Source of the DNA: Sandaracinus amylolyticus
Lineage (GTDB): Bacteria; Myxococcota_A; Polyangia; Polyangiales; Sandaracinaceae
Direction: 5' to 3'
Length of the DNA stretch: 64,000 nt
NCBI RefSeq assembly: GCF_000737325.1
Contig: NZ_CP011125.1
Span: forward strand, 9,734,001 to 9,798,000
The translations under genes were made by a program, and so were the position numbers. Of the stretch, positions 53,095 through 62,079 are shown one piece after another (the stretch's first letter is position 1; each line of letters starts with the position of its first letter). Below the pieces are notes generated by a model. That model was not told where the DNA came from. It was given only the letters and a program-made list of their open reading frames with translations, and ran no database searches.

Positions 53095-53419
53095 TCGTTG
53101 GAGGTCCAACGATCGACGGGACGTCGCAGCGCACGACGCTGACGAGCGGGCGCGATCCGTCGTTCGCGTCGGCGCGCGTGGGCTCGCAGCGCGCCGACGT
53201 CGCGCGCGCGTCGCAGTAGTCGTCCTCGGGGGCGTCGCAGCCGACGTCGGGCGCGCACGCCCACACCTCGGCCTCGGCGCCGGTGAACGAGATCACGCCG
53301 ACGCACGCCTCGTCGGGCGCGCAGAAGAGATACGCGCCGACCGGGCCGCAGGCGTACGAGCCGTCGGAGTCGACGCATCCGGGGACCAGGACCGCGAGGG
53401 CCGCGAGGAACGGGCGCAT
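52985..53419 (-). CDS. Cys-rich lipoprotein overlapping hydrolase 3' end
   Basis: About 144 residues from ATG 53419. Signal and lipobox LAVLVPGC, then CGPVGAYLFCAPDEACVGV, CAPDVGCDAPEDDYCDARA and SARCEPT, a compact Cys-rich secreted module. The frame stays open past the last Cys and overlaps the convergent hydrolase gene by about 110 bases, giving an Arg-rich tail. The true end may follow a frameshift, or the overlap may be real. Family unknown. Confidence 0.65.
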   Translation of the reverse strand: MRPFLAALAVLVPGCVDSDGSYACGPVGAYLFCAPDEACVGVISFTGAEAEVWACAPDVGCDAPEDDYCDARATSARCEPTRADANDGSRPLVSVVRCDVPSIVGPPTISPRARAASDRRTRAPRSRAARAPRSRASGARRGIP

Positions 53420-53534
53420 CGGATCGAGCCTGCGCGCGCGAGGGCGGGATGACGAGCGTCGCCGGTGTGAGGCGACGTGGTTGCCTCGCCGCCGCGCGAT
53501 GCTAGTCACTCGGCGCTGAGTCACTCCTGCGGGG

Positions 53535-54881
53535 ATGGAGAAGATGCGCCCAGTCCAGCTCGTGAAGTCCGTGCTCGTCGCGCTCGCGCTCGTCGCGTGC
53601 GCGCCCGAGGGTGAGGGCTCGTTCGCGGTCGATCGCGCGGGCCTCGAAGGCCGCAGCGCCGAGCTCGTGTTCACCGCCGACCACCAGCAGCGCGTCGAGG
53701 GGACGCTCGTGGCGGGGGGGATCGCGACGATCTCGTACGACGCGTCGCGCCTGACGACCTGTCGCGGCGAGCGCTACGGCAACCCGGCGTGGTCGATCTA
53801 CGCGCACTACCGGATCGCGGGCGGCGACGTTCGCTCGGTCCACGTCGCGGGCCACGCGCCGGCGCCGGATCAGGTCGGTCTTCCGATCGAGCTCACGCAG
53901 GCGGGCGAGCTCGAGGTGTGGTTCGAGAACACGTCGTCGTTCGGCTGCCAGGGCTGGGACTCGGCGTTCGGCGCGAACCATCGCTTCACCATCGAGGCGG
54001 CGCAGACCGACGAGGCGCCGATCGCGCGCTTCGCGGCGGGCGGTGGGATCTCGGTGAGCGGCGACGTGCGCCAGAGCGCGCGCCTGACCATCGAGTACGA
54101 CGTCGCGCGCCTGCCGCAGTGCCGCGACACGCGCTACGGGCTGCCGGCGTGGAGCGTGCTCGCGCACTATCGCTTCCCGAGCGGGCGCACCGGGTACGTG
54201 CCCGTGACCAGCGGCAGCGCGACGCTCGATCTCGTGGAGAGCGGCGAGCTGCAGCTCTGGTTCGAGAACCAGGGCTACTACGGCTGCCGTGCATGGGACT
54301 CGCTCGATGGCGCGAACTACCGCGTGGTGGTCGACGCGGATCCGCGCGCGCCGGGCTGGATGGGCAACGCGGCGTCGGTGATCAACCGCATGACGTGCGA
54401 CGGCGGGCCGTGCGACTCGAGCCGCGTCGCGCTCGAGAACGGCTGGACCTACGGCACGTACGCGCGCCAGCGCGCGGCGATCCGCGCGATCTACTTCGAC
54501 GTGTGGAAGGCGGGCGTGACCGACTTCGACAACGCGAACCTGTGGGCCGACCTCGACGTGCAGGTGCACTACCGCTGGCGCTCGACGGGCGCGTTCCAGA
54601 CGCGCTACGTGCGCTTCTTCCGGCGCGTCGGGAACGACGCGCGCTACGAGCTGCCGATGGCGGAGATCGATCCGCTCGCGGGCCCGTACACGCGCACCGA
54701 TCCGTCGCAGTGCCCCGACGCGGATCTGCGGGTCTCGGGTGATCCGAGCGGCGCGTACGTCGCGGCGAACGTCGAGTACTACTTCACGGTGAACGGCGTC
54801 GCGCTGCGTCGCACGGACGGCGTGAACTTCATCGGGACGTTCGAGGACTACCGGAGCCAGCTCGAGATCTGTCTGCAGTGA
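53535..54881 (+). CDS. Lipoprotein with duplicated DUF6209-like domain
   Basis: 448 residues; lipobox VALALVAC. Two internal repeats share the pattern YDxxRLxxCRxxRYGxPAWS, HYR, then LxVWFEN, GCxxWDSxxGANxRF (about residues 50-155 and 165-275). A third region with RWRSTGAFQTRYVRFFRR follows. The repeat signature recalls DUF6209 proteins. Probably surface exposed. Direct AGTCACTC repeats precede the gene (about 53503 and 53519). Confidence 0.8.
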   Translation: MEKMRPVQLVKSVLVALALVACAPEGEGSFAVDRAGLEGRSAELVFTADHQQRVEGTLVAGGIATISYDASRLTTCRGERYGNPAWSIYAHYRIAGGDVRSVHVAGHAPAPDQVGLPIELTQAGELEVWFENTSSFGCQGWDSAFGANHRFTIEAAQTDEAPIARFAAGGGISVSGDVRQSARLTIEYDVARLPQCRDTRYGLPAWSVLAHYRFPSGRTGYVPVTSGSATLDLVESGELQLWFENQGYYGCRAWDSLDGANYRVVVDADPRAPGWMGNAASVINRMTCDGGPCDSSRVALENGWTYGTYARQRAAIRAIYFDVWKAGVTDFDNANLWADLDVQVHYRWRSTGAFQTRYVRFFRRVGNDARYELPMAEIDPLAGPYTRTDPSQCPDADLRVSGDPSGAYVAANVEYYFTVNGVALRRTDGVNFIGTFEDYRSQLEICLQ

Positions 54882-54905
54882 GCTGACGACGGGTCGGTGC
54901 GGGGA

Positions 54906-54939
54906 AACGCCCTGCGGCGCGGAAGCGCCGCGGGGCGTT
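54906..54939 (+). terminator. Terminator hairpin
   Basis: AACGCCC-T-GCGGCGC, loop GGAA, GCGCCGC-G-GGGCGTT; a 15-bp stem with one T-G pair, followed by CGTGCGTTC. It ends the DUF6209-like gene. Confidence 0.75.
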
Positions 54940-54964
54940 CGTGCGTTCGGGCTAGGCTGTGCGG

Positions 54965-55759
54965 ATGCGCGGGCCAGTCGACGACGAGCGGGCGCGGCGC
55001 GTGATCGACGTGATGCGGCGCGTGGCGTTCGCGATCGTCGCCGGGATCGCGGGCGCGTGGGTCGCGCGTGTGTTCCTCACCGTCGCGTTCGGGTTCCCGC
55101 ACTCGGCCGCCGAGATCCTCGCCGAGCCACGGCACGCATGGGCGGCCGGTTGCGCGACGGCGGTCCTCGCGTGGCTCGCGGCGCGGAGCGGCCTCGCGAT
55201 GCTCGGCGCGACCGCGCTCGCCGGATCGCTGACGGGAACCGCGATGGTCGCCGTCGGGTGCTTGGCGCTGGCGATCGAGCACGGACCCGTCGACATGATC
55301 GGCGTGTGGTCGCGCGGCATCATCGCCGCGGCGCTGAGCGTGCCGTTCGGCCTCGTGCTCGGGCTGGTCTCCGGAGTCGCGTTGTCGCCCTTGGACTTGG
55401 GGCTCACGCGCCTCGCCGCGCGTCCGACGGTCAGCACGACGATGCGCGCGCTGCGCGCGAGCGCGGCCTGGGCGGTGTTGCCGCTCGGCCTCGAAGCGTG
55501 CATCGCGGAGCGACCCGTCGGAGCGAGCGAGATCGCGACGACGCTCGCCATGATCGCGCTCGTGGTCGCGACCGGCGCGGCGATCGGCGTCGCGACGCGA
55601 TCGCGGTGGGTGCGCGCGGTGTGTGAGGGACGCATCGCGGGCTGGAGCGTCGCGCTCGACGACGACGGCACGCGCTGGCTGATGCGTGAGGCGCTCGCGG
55701 GTGACGGCGCGTATCGCGACGGCATCGTGCGCACCCGTTGGGGGCGGCTCGATGCGTGA
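54965..55759 (+). CDS. Membrane protein, tandem paralogue 1
   Basis: 264 residues with about six hydrophobic helices. It opens MRGPVDDERARRVIDVMR and ends with a soluble tail (WSVALDDDGTRWLMREA, GAYRDGIVRTRWGRLDA) shared with the next two genes. TAGGCT lies 6 bases before the ATG. It overlaps the next gene by 8 bases (ATGCGTGA). No named family recognised; the conserved C-terminal tail suggests a common cytoplasmic function. Confidence 0.82.
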   Translation: MRGPVDDERARRVIDVMRRVAFAIVAGIAGAWVARVFLTVAFGFPHSAAEILAEPRHAWAAGCATAVLAWLAARSGLAMLGATALAGSLTGTAMVAVGCLALAIEHGPVDMIGVWSRGIIAAALSVPFGLVLGLVSGVALSPLDLGLTRLAARPTVSTTMRALRASAAWAVLPLGLEACIAERPVGASEIATTLAMIALVVATGAAIGVATRSRWVRAVCEGRIAGWSVALDDDGTRWLMREALAGDGAYRDGIVRTRWGRLDA

Positions 55760-56561
55760 GCCGATCGACGACGCGCGGGCGCGGCGCGCCATCGACGTGA
55801 TGCGCGCTGCGGCGTTCGGCATTGTGACGGCGATCCCCGGTGGGCTGGCGGTCCGAGCATTCCTGCCGACGTTCACGCCGGAATCGGCGTACGACATGCC
55901 ACCCGCGCTCGCACGGTCGCTGTCCGACTACGAATGGGCGGCCGTAGCGATCGTCGGCGTCGTTGCGACGTGCGCGGGTTGGTGCTCTCGCGACGCGCGA
56001 CGCGCGCTCCGGGCGATGGCGCTCGCGGGCGTCGCGTGCGCGCCCGTGACGGTGGGCATGGTCGCGTCGCTCCGAGCCGTCGAGGGATGGCCGGAGGTCG
56101 AGCACGCGGGGATGTCCGCCGTGCTCGCGACGATGTGCAGCCTCCCGCTCGGGTTCGTGATCGGGTGGTGCTCCGGCATCGTGTTCGTGCCGCTCGTGAA
56201 CATGCTCGGTGGCCTCGGTCGACGGGTGACGATCACGACGATGCCTCGTGCGCTCTGCACGGGAGCGTCGTGGTGCGCGCTCGGGCTCTCGGTGCCGGCG
56301 ATGTGGGGAGCCCCGGTCACGGGAATGCAAGACGTGGAGACAGCAGGTGCCGCGATCGCCTGGTTGGTCGTGGGCGGCGGTGCGACCGAGGTGCTGCGAC
56401 GACGGCGGCTCGCGAAGCGCGCCGAGCGCGGCGTGGCGATCGGATGGAGCGTCGAGCGCGACGAGGACGGAACGCGCTGGCTGATGCGTGACGCGAACGT
56501 CGGCGACGGCGCGTACCGCGAGGGTGTCGTGCGCGCGCGCTGGGGCCGGCTCGATGCGTGA
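55752..56561 (+). CDS. Membrane protein, tandem paralogue 2
   Basis: 269 residues; closest to the third copy (shared MREPIDDAR, TAIPGGLA, CSLPLGF/CSAPLGL, TITTMPRALC, ending RTRWGRLDA-like). About six to seven hydrophobic helices. Starts inside the end of copy 1 and ends inside the start of copy 3, each through the same 8-base ATGCGTGA junction. Function unknown. Confidence 0.82.
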   Translation: MREPIDDARARRAIDVMRAAAFGIVTAIPGGLAVRAFLPTFTPESAYDMPPALARSLSDYEWAAVAIVGVVATCAGWCSRDARRALRAMALAGVACAPVTVGMVASLRAVEGWPEVEHAGMSAVLATMCSLPLGFVIGWCSGIVFVPLVNMLGGLGRRVTITTMPRALCTGASWCALGLSVPAMWGAPVTGMQDVETAGAAIAWLVVGGGATEVLRRRRLAKRAERGVAIGWSVERDEDGTRWLMRDANVGDGAYREGVVRARWGRLDA

Positions 56562-57360
56562 GCCGATCGACGACGCGCGCGTCGCGGGATGGACCGCCGC
56601 GATGCCCGCGATCGTCTTCGCGACCATCACCGCCATTCCCGGCGGGCTCGCGATCCATGCGCTCATGCCGGCCGTGTTGATGCCGTACGACTTCCCGTCC
56701 GCGATCCGCGGATCGACCGAGGATTACGCGTGGGTGGGCGTGGTGACGACTGCGCTCGTCGCCGCAGCGGCGGCGTCGCACGCGCGGAATCCGTGGCGCG
56801 CGATCCGCGCCGTGTCGATCGCCGGCGTGTGCTGCGCGCCGATCACGCTGATCGTGCTCACGCTGGCGGTGCGCGTCGGCGAGGGTGCGGAGTCGAGCTG
56901 GATCCTCGCGGCGTACGCCCTGTGCGGCACGATCTGCAGCGCGCCGCTCGGGCTCGCGTTGGGCTGGTGCTTCGGGATGCTGCTGTGGCCCGTGGTCTTC
57001 TCGCTCTCGCGCGTCAGCAAGCAGGTGACGATCACGACGGTACCTCGCGCGCTCTGCGCGGCAGCGCTGTGGTGCGCGCTCGGGCTCTCGGTCGCCGCCG
57101 CGATCCGTACGTCGATCACGTGGATGCACGAGCTCGCCGTCGCGGGCGCGGCGATCGCGTGGGCAGTGGTCGTGGGAGTCGCGCTCGAGGTGCAGAGGCG
57201 GCGGCGGCTCGCGTGGTCGGCCGAACACGGCGTGGCGACCGGATGGCGCGTCGAGCGTGACGGGCACGGCACCCGCTGGCTCCTGCGCGAGACACACGCG
57301 GGCGGCGGCGCGTATCGCGAGGGCGTGGTGCGCACGCGATGGGGGCGGCTCGACGCGTGA
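56554..57360 (+). CDS. Membrane protein, tandem paralogue 3
   Basis: 268 residues, same architecture as copies 1 and 2; ends GVVRTRWGRLDA. At its 3' end the junction sequence reads GACGCGTGA instead of GATGCGTGA, so the next start codon of the array is lost. This indicates the array once had, or was copied from, a longer unit. The segment CAPITLIVL and CCAP-type Cys clusters vary among copies. Confidence 0.82.
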   Translation: MREPIDDARVAGWTAAMPAIVFATITAIPGGLAIHALMPAVLMPYDFPSAIRGSTEDYAWVGVVTTALVAAAAASHARNPWRAIRAVSIAGVCCAPITLIVLTLAVRVGEGAESSWILAAYALCGTICSAPLGLALGWCFGMLLWPVVFSLSRVSKQVTITTVPRALCAAALWCALGLSVAAAIRTSITWMHELAVAGAAIAWAVVVGVALEVQRRRRLAWSAEHGVATGWRVERDGHGTRWLLRETHAGGGAYREGVVRTRWGRLDA

Positions 57361-57400
57361 GTTGCGAGCCACCACGCGACGGAGCGATCGTCTCGCTCGC

Positions 57401-57646
57401 ATGACCGATCGCGAGAACGCTCGACGCAAAGCGCTCCAGGCCGCGCGCGCCGTCACGCTCGGGCTCGCCATCGCGGCGACCACCGCAGGATGCGAGCAGG
57501 TCGTCGATCGCGCGTGCGCGTTCTCGTTCACCGAGAACACGCGCTACTGCTGCGAGCGACAGCCGTTGTCCTACTACGACCCGGCGACCCGCACGTGCAT
57601 GCGCGCGATGATCGGTCCGTTCGTGCCGCCGGACATGCCCGCATGA
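57401..57646 (+). CDS. Small lipoprotein A of ferritin-like operon
   Basis: 81 residues. A basic N-terminus (MTDRENARRKALQAAR), membrane segment and lipobox TTAGC are followed by EQVVDRACAF, TENTRYCCERQ and one more Cys. Duplicated in the next gene (ENTRYCCDRR). ATGA overlap with that gene implies translational coupling. No known family. Confidence 0.78.
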   Translation: MTDRENARRKALQAARAVTLGLAIAATTAGCEQVVDRACAFSFTENTRYCCERQPLSYYDPATRTCMRAMIGPFVPPDMPA

Positions 57647-57888
57647 GCGACGATCGCGAGAACGCTCGGCGCCGAGCGCTGCAGGCCGCGCGCGCGGTCA
57701 CGCTCGGCCTCGCGATCGCGACCACCGCCGCGGGCTGCGAGCAGGTGATCGATCGCGCCTGCGGCTTCGCCGAGAACACGCGCTACTGCTGCGATCGCCG
57801 GCACTTCATGTGGGACTCGACGGCGAACGTGTGCCGTCCACCGCTCCCGGTGCCCGGGCCCTTCACGCCGCCCGATCTGCCCGCATGA
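57643..57888 (+). CDS. Small lipoprotein B of ferritin-like operon
   Basis: 81 residues, paralogue of the previous gene: MSDDRENARRRALQAAR, lipobox TAAGC, EQVIDRACGF, ENTRYCCDRR, and PGPFTPPDLPA at the end. Overlaps both neighbours by ATGA. The conserved Cys-Cys pair and a further Cys may bind metal or form a disulfide. Confidence 0.78.
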   Translation: MSDDRENARRRALQAARAVTLGLAIATTAAGCEQVIDRACGFAENTRYCCDRRHFMWDSTANVCRPPLPVPGPFTPPDLPA

Positions 57889-58730
57889 CCCGCGGCCGAC
57901 TGCGCGTCGACGTCGGAACGTCGCCGCTCGCGACCGAGCACACGCGGCTCGTGCGCACCGCGCTGCGTCGCGGCGAGCTCGCGCCCGAGATCCCGCCGGG
58001 CGCGCGGCTCACCGGCGACTTCTCCGAGCACGCGATCACGCTCGCCCGCACCTCGTGGCTCGCGCGCATGGAGCACGAGCACCAGTCCGCTGCCGTGTTC
58101 TCGCGCCTCTTGCCGCACCTCATCGAGGCCGAGGCGCCGCTCGAGTACAAGACCGTCGCGCTGCGCATGTCGATGGACGAGCTGCGTCACGCCGCGCTCT
58201 GCGGCGACGTCGTGCGGCTGCTCGGCGGCGAGCCCGAGGTGGAGCGCGAGCTCGCGACCGAGCCGCTCCCCGAGCACGCCGGAACCACCGCGCGCGAGCG
58301 CGCGATGCGCAACGTCCTCTTCGTCTCGTGCCTCAGCGAGAGCATCGCCGCGCCGCTGCTCGCGGCCGAGCGCGAGCTCGCGAGCGAGCCCCACGTGCGC
58401 CTCGTGCTCGAGCAGCTCGCCGCGGACGAGACGCTCCACGCACGCTTCGGATGGGCGTACCTGCGCGACACGATCACCGACGCCGAGCGCGCCGGGATCC
58501 AGCGTTATCTGCCGCTCGCGCTCGGCACGATCGAAGCGCGCATGCACGAGGTGATGACGCTCGAGCTCCAGGTCGACGCCGCGCTCGAGGACGAGCTCGC
58601 CGCGCTCGGCGTCACGATGGGCGATCGCAGCCGCGCCCTCATGGACGAGGTCGTCGCGACCGTCGTGCTCCCGGCGCTCGACGCGCTCGGCCTCGACGCG
58701 CAGCGCGCCTGGCGCGAGCGCATCGTGTGA
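57885..58730 (+). CDS. Ferritin-like diiron-fold protein
   Basis: 281 residues, largely helical. Putative metal ligands sit in four helices: ARMEHEHQSAAVF, MDELRHAALC (ExxRH), CLSESIAAP and AADETLHARFGW (ExxH). This pattern fits a diiron ferritin-like four-helix bundle. It overlaps lipoprotein B by ATGA. The activity (oxygenase or peroxidase-like) is unknown; coupling to two periplasmic-facing lipoproteins is unusual for a cytosolic protein. Confidence 0.82.
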   Translation: MTRGRLRVDVGTSPLATEHTRLVRTALRRGELAPEIPPGARLTGDFSEHAITLARTSWLARMEHEHQSAAVFSRLLPHLIEAEAPLEYKTVALRMSMDELRHAALCGDVVRLLGGEPEVERELATEPLPEHAGTTARERAMRNVLFVSCLSESIAAPLLAAERELASEPHVRLVLEQLAADETLHARFGWAYLRDTITDAERAGIQRYLPLALGTIEARMHEVMTLELQVDAALEDELAALGVTMGDRSRALMDEVVATVVLPALDALGLDAQRAWRERIV

Positions 58731-58759
58731 CGTTCGCGTTGTGATCGCGTGGCGCGCGA

Positions 58760-59008
58760 TCACGCCTCGCGCGGGCCGCGGAACCGACCGCGCGGCGAGC
58801 GGAGCAGGACCGCCGCGACGCCTGCCGCGACGAGCGCGACGACGATGCCCAGGCCGAGCAGCAATACGAGCGGCGCGAGCCCGCTCGTCATCCAGTCGAC
58901 CTCCGGCACATCTTCGACTCCGTAGACCTGCTGCGCTTCGGCGCTCGATGCGAGCACCAGGAACGCAGCAGCGCTCACCCACGCAGCGGCTGCGCGCACC
59001 CATTCCAT
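58760..59008 (-). CDS. Small secreted/membrane protein
   Basis: 82 residues: signal peptide (ending SSAEAQQ), short YGVEDVPEVDW linker, then a long membrane helix (LAPLVLLLGLGIVVALVAAGVA) and a basic tail. The ATG at 59008 follows GGAGGAGCTC, which settles the start. Converges with the ferritin-like gene. Function unknown. Confidence 0.72.
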   Translation of the reverse strand: MEWVRAAAAWVSAAAFLVLASSAEAQQVYGVEDVPEVDWMTSGLAPLVLLLGLGIVVALVAAGVAAVLLRSPRGRFRGPREA

Positions 59009-59081
59009 GAGCTCCTCCTCGTCCGTTCGTCCGAGCGAGAGGAGTGCATCGCGCATGCCGCATGCGCGGCAGAGTTGCGCA

Positions 59082-59279
59082 TCAGCTCGCGTCGGCGTCG
59101 GTCGCGCCACCGGGCTTCGGTGCGCCCCGACCACCACCGCCGCCCGCGTCGGGATCGGTGGCCGTCTTCGCGCCCGGGCCGAGGTTGCCGCCGACGCGCT
59201 CGATCGCGCGGCCGGTCGAGCTCCGCTTCACCACCACGTCGTCGTCGGACAGCGTGCGCTTCTGCTTCGAGTCGCTCAC
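59082..59279 (-). CDS. Small protein coupled to ECF sigma factor, related to Tat-repeat proteins
   Basis: 65 residues. The N-terminus KRTLSDDDVVVKRSSTGR aligns with KKTLEDADLVTERPMGRR and KRSLRDEELITQRSIGRR of the Tat proteins at 41525 and 41023. The second half is TDPDAGGGGGRGAPKPGGATD, a shortened version of their Asp/Gly/Arg repeats. There is no hydrophobic signal. The ATG overlaps the sigma stop (ATGA). It could be a regulator, adaptor or degenerate family member; it does not look like a standard anti-sigma factor. Confidence 0.72.
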   Translation of the reverse strand: MSDSKQKRTLSDDDVVVKRSSTGRAIERVGGNLGPGAKTATDPDAGGGGGRGAPKPGGATDADAS

Positions 59280-59941
59280 CCGCTCATGCTCTCACGAATC
59301 GCGCGCAGCACGGCCGCGCAGATGCGATCGCAGCGCTCGCCGAGGAACGGGAAGAGCTCGCGCGCGCTCGTCTCGAGCTGCTCCTCGATGCCGGCGCGCA
59401 GCGCGCGTCGCGCCCGGTGCAGCCGGACGCGCACGGCTTCTTCGGTGAGGCCGAGCACCTCGCCAACTTCGGCGCTCGAGAGCTCCTCGAGGTCACGCAG
59501 CACCAGCACGGTGCGGAACGCCTCGGGCAGCGCGTCGATCGCGCGCTCGAGCATCGCGCGCACCTCGGCGCGCGTGGTCTCGTCCTCGGGGCTCGGCATC
59601 GCGGGCGACGCACGATCGTCGACGAGCTCGAGGTGATCGTGCCCGCGCCCTCGCAGCCGATGGAGCGCCTCGCGCGCCACGATGCGCGTGAGCCACGTCG
59701 AGAAGCGCGCGCCGCCGTTCCACTGCGCGAGGTGGGTGTACGCCGAGAGCCACGCCTGCTGCGCCGCGTCCTCGGCCTCCGCGTCGCTGCGCAGGATCGC
59801 GCGCGCGGTGCGGAACACGCGCTGGTTGTGGCGCCGCATCAGCGCCTCGAAGCGCGCGGCGTCGCCGGCGAGGACCTGCGCGACGATGATCGCGTCGTCC
59901 GGCTCGTCTGCGGTGCGCGGAAGGGACACGTCGGGCTTCAT
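59276..59941 (-). CDS. ECF RNA polymerase sigma factor
   Basis: 221 residues. Region 2: FEALMRRHNQRVFRTARAIL, then EDAAQQAWLSAYTHLAQW and FSTWLTRIVAREALHRLRG. Region 4: DALPEAFRTVLVLRDLEELSSAEVGEVLGLTEEAVRVRLHRARRAL. The C-terminal tail (RELFPFLGERCDRICAAVL) resembles the sensor tail of sigma factors that lack a separate anti-sigma. An ECF-like promoter (GTAACG-N16-CCTC) precedes it, so autoregulation is likely. Confidence 0.93.
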   Translation of the reverse strand: MKPDVSLPRTADEPDDAIIVAQVLAGDAARFEALMRRHNQRVFRTARAILRSDAEAEDAAQQAWLSAYTHLAQWNGGARFSTWLTRIVAREALHRLRGRGHDHLELVDDRASPAMPSPEDETTRAEVRAMLERAIDALPEAFRTVLVLRDLEELSSAEVGEVLGLTEEAVRVRLHRARRALRAGIEEQLETSARELFPFLGERCDRICAAVLRAIRESMSG

Positions 59942-59949
59942 GCTCGAGA

Positions 59950-60006
59950 GAGGAGCGCTCCGGGCTCGACGTTACAACTCGTAACGCATCGCGCGAAGCC
60001 GTCCTC
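59950..60006. promoter_or_regulatory. Divergent ECF-type promoter pair
   Basis: The palindrome CGTTAC-AACTC-GTAACG (59970-59986) supplies a GTAACG -35 in each direction. Exactly 16 bases further out on each side stands CCTC (60003-60006 on plus; 59953-59950 on minus). The two half-promoters share only these boxes, as expected for true promoter elements. They point into the sigma gene and the cytochrome-like gene. Confidence 0.65.
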
Positions 60007-60024
60007 GATGGGCTCGGAGGATCG

Positions 60025-60705
60025 ATGCCCACATTCGCTGCGCTCGCGCTCGCCACACCGCTCTTCGGGCTCTCGCTGCAGGTGCCCGTCCTCGCTTCTC
60101 CGGAGCTCCATCCCGACGTCGTCGCACAGCTCGCGCCCGGCGCGCCCGATCCCGCGCAGCTCGAGGACGCCGCGATCGCCGCGCAGCTGCGCCAGCGTCA
60201 GGAGATCGCGCTCGTGCATCGCGCGTTCGGCGTCGCGACGTGGGCGTCGATGGCGGCGACCGCGGTGCTCGGCTTCATCCAGTTCGGCGACGAGTACGGC
60301 TTCCACGGCGCGCGCTCCGAGACCGCGTGCGCGCAGGGCACCGCGGTGCTCCAGGACTTCTGCGAGGGCACGCCGTGGCCCCACGCTGTCGCGGGGTTCA
60401 CCACGGCCGCGCTCTACTTCACGACGTTCACGCTCTCGTTCTTCATGCCCGATCCGCTCGACCTCGAGCACCAGCAGTCCGACTGGGCGGAGCGCGTGCG
60501 CATCCATCGCGCGCTGCGGTGGGTGCACCTCGGCGGCGTGGTGCTGCAAGCGCTGCTGGGGATCTTCATCGCGAACCACGAGGCGTTCGGGCTCGACACG
60601 AACGACGACTTCGACGCGCTGCAGGCGCTCGCCGGGGTGCACATGGGCGTCGGCATCGTGACGTTCGGTGCCCTCAGCGCAGCGGCGGCGCTGGTGACCT
60701 TCTAG
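60025..60705 (+). CDS. Membrane protein, cytochrome b561-like
   Basis: 226 residues; a signal/anchor segment, then four hydrophobic helices each beginning near a His: [52 protein letters not shown] and [12 protein letters not shown]. Paired His in four helices suggests b-type haem binding as in cytochrome b561 proteins. A loop carries two Cys. The ATG follows CGGAGGA. Shares the divergent ECF promoter with the sigma gene. Confidence 0.72.
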   Translation: MPTFAALALATPLFGLSLQVPVLASPELHPDVVAQLAPGAPDPAQLEDAAIAAQLRQRQEIALVHRAFGVATWASMAATAVLGFIQFGDEYGFHGARSETACAQGTAVLQDFCEGTPWPHAVAGFTTAALYFTTFTLSFFMPDPLDLEHQQSDWAERVRIHRALRWVHLGGVVLQALLGIFIANHEAFGLDTNDDFDALQALAGVHMGVGIVTFGALSAAAALVTF

Positions 60706-60745
60706 AGCGAGAGGCTTCGCCTCGACGTGAGGCGAAGCCTCGCTC
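60705..60745. terminator. Bidirectional terminator
   Basis: GAGCG, AG bulge, AGGCTTCGCCTC, loop GACGT, GAGGCGAAGCCT, CGCTC. Strong 17-bp stem between convergent genes; it begins at the stop codon of the plus-strand gene. Confidence 0.85.
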
Positions 60746-60748
60746 CGA

Positions 60749-61984
<1,236 letters not shown>

Positions 61985-61996
61985 GTGCCGCCTCCG

Positions 61997-62012
61997 ATGA
62001 ATGGCCATTCAT
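61997..62012. promoter_or_regulatory. Perfect palindromic operator ATGAATGGCCATTCAT
   Basis: A 16-base perfect inverted repeat 12 bases before the thiolase start, overlapping its ribosome-binding region. The TGAAT...ATTCA shape resembles operators of TetR-family fatty-acid regulators such as Bacillus FadR. No regulator gene lies in the window. Confidence 0.65.
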
Positions 62013-62079
62013 TCTGCAGCCCACGTCGTGGCGCGTAAAGTCGCTCGTCGTTCGGGCGCGACCGAGTAGATTGGGCGGC

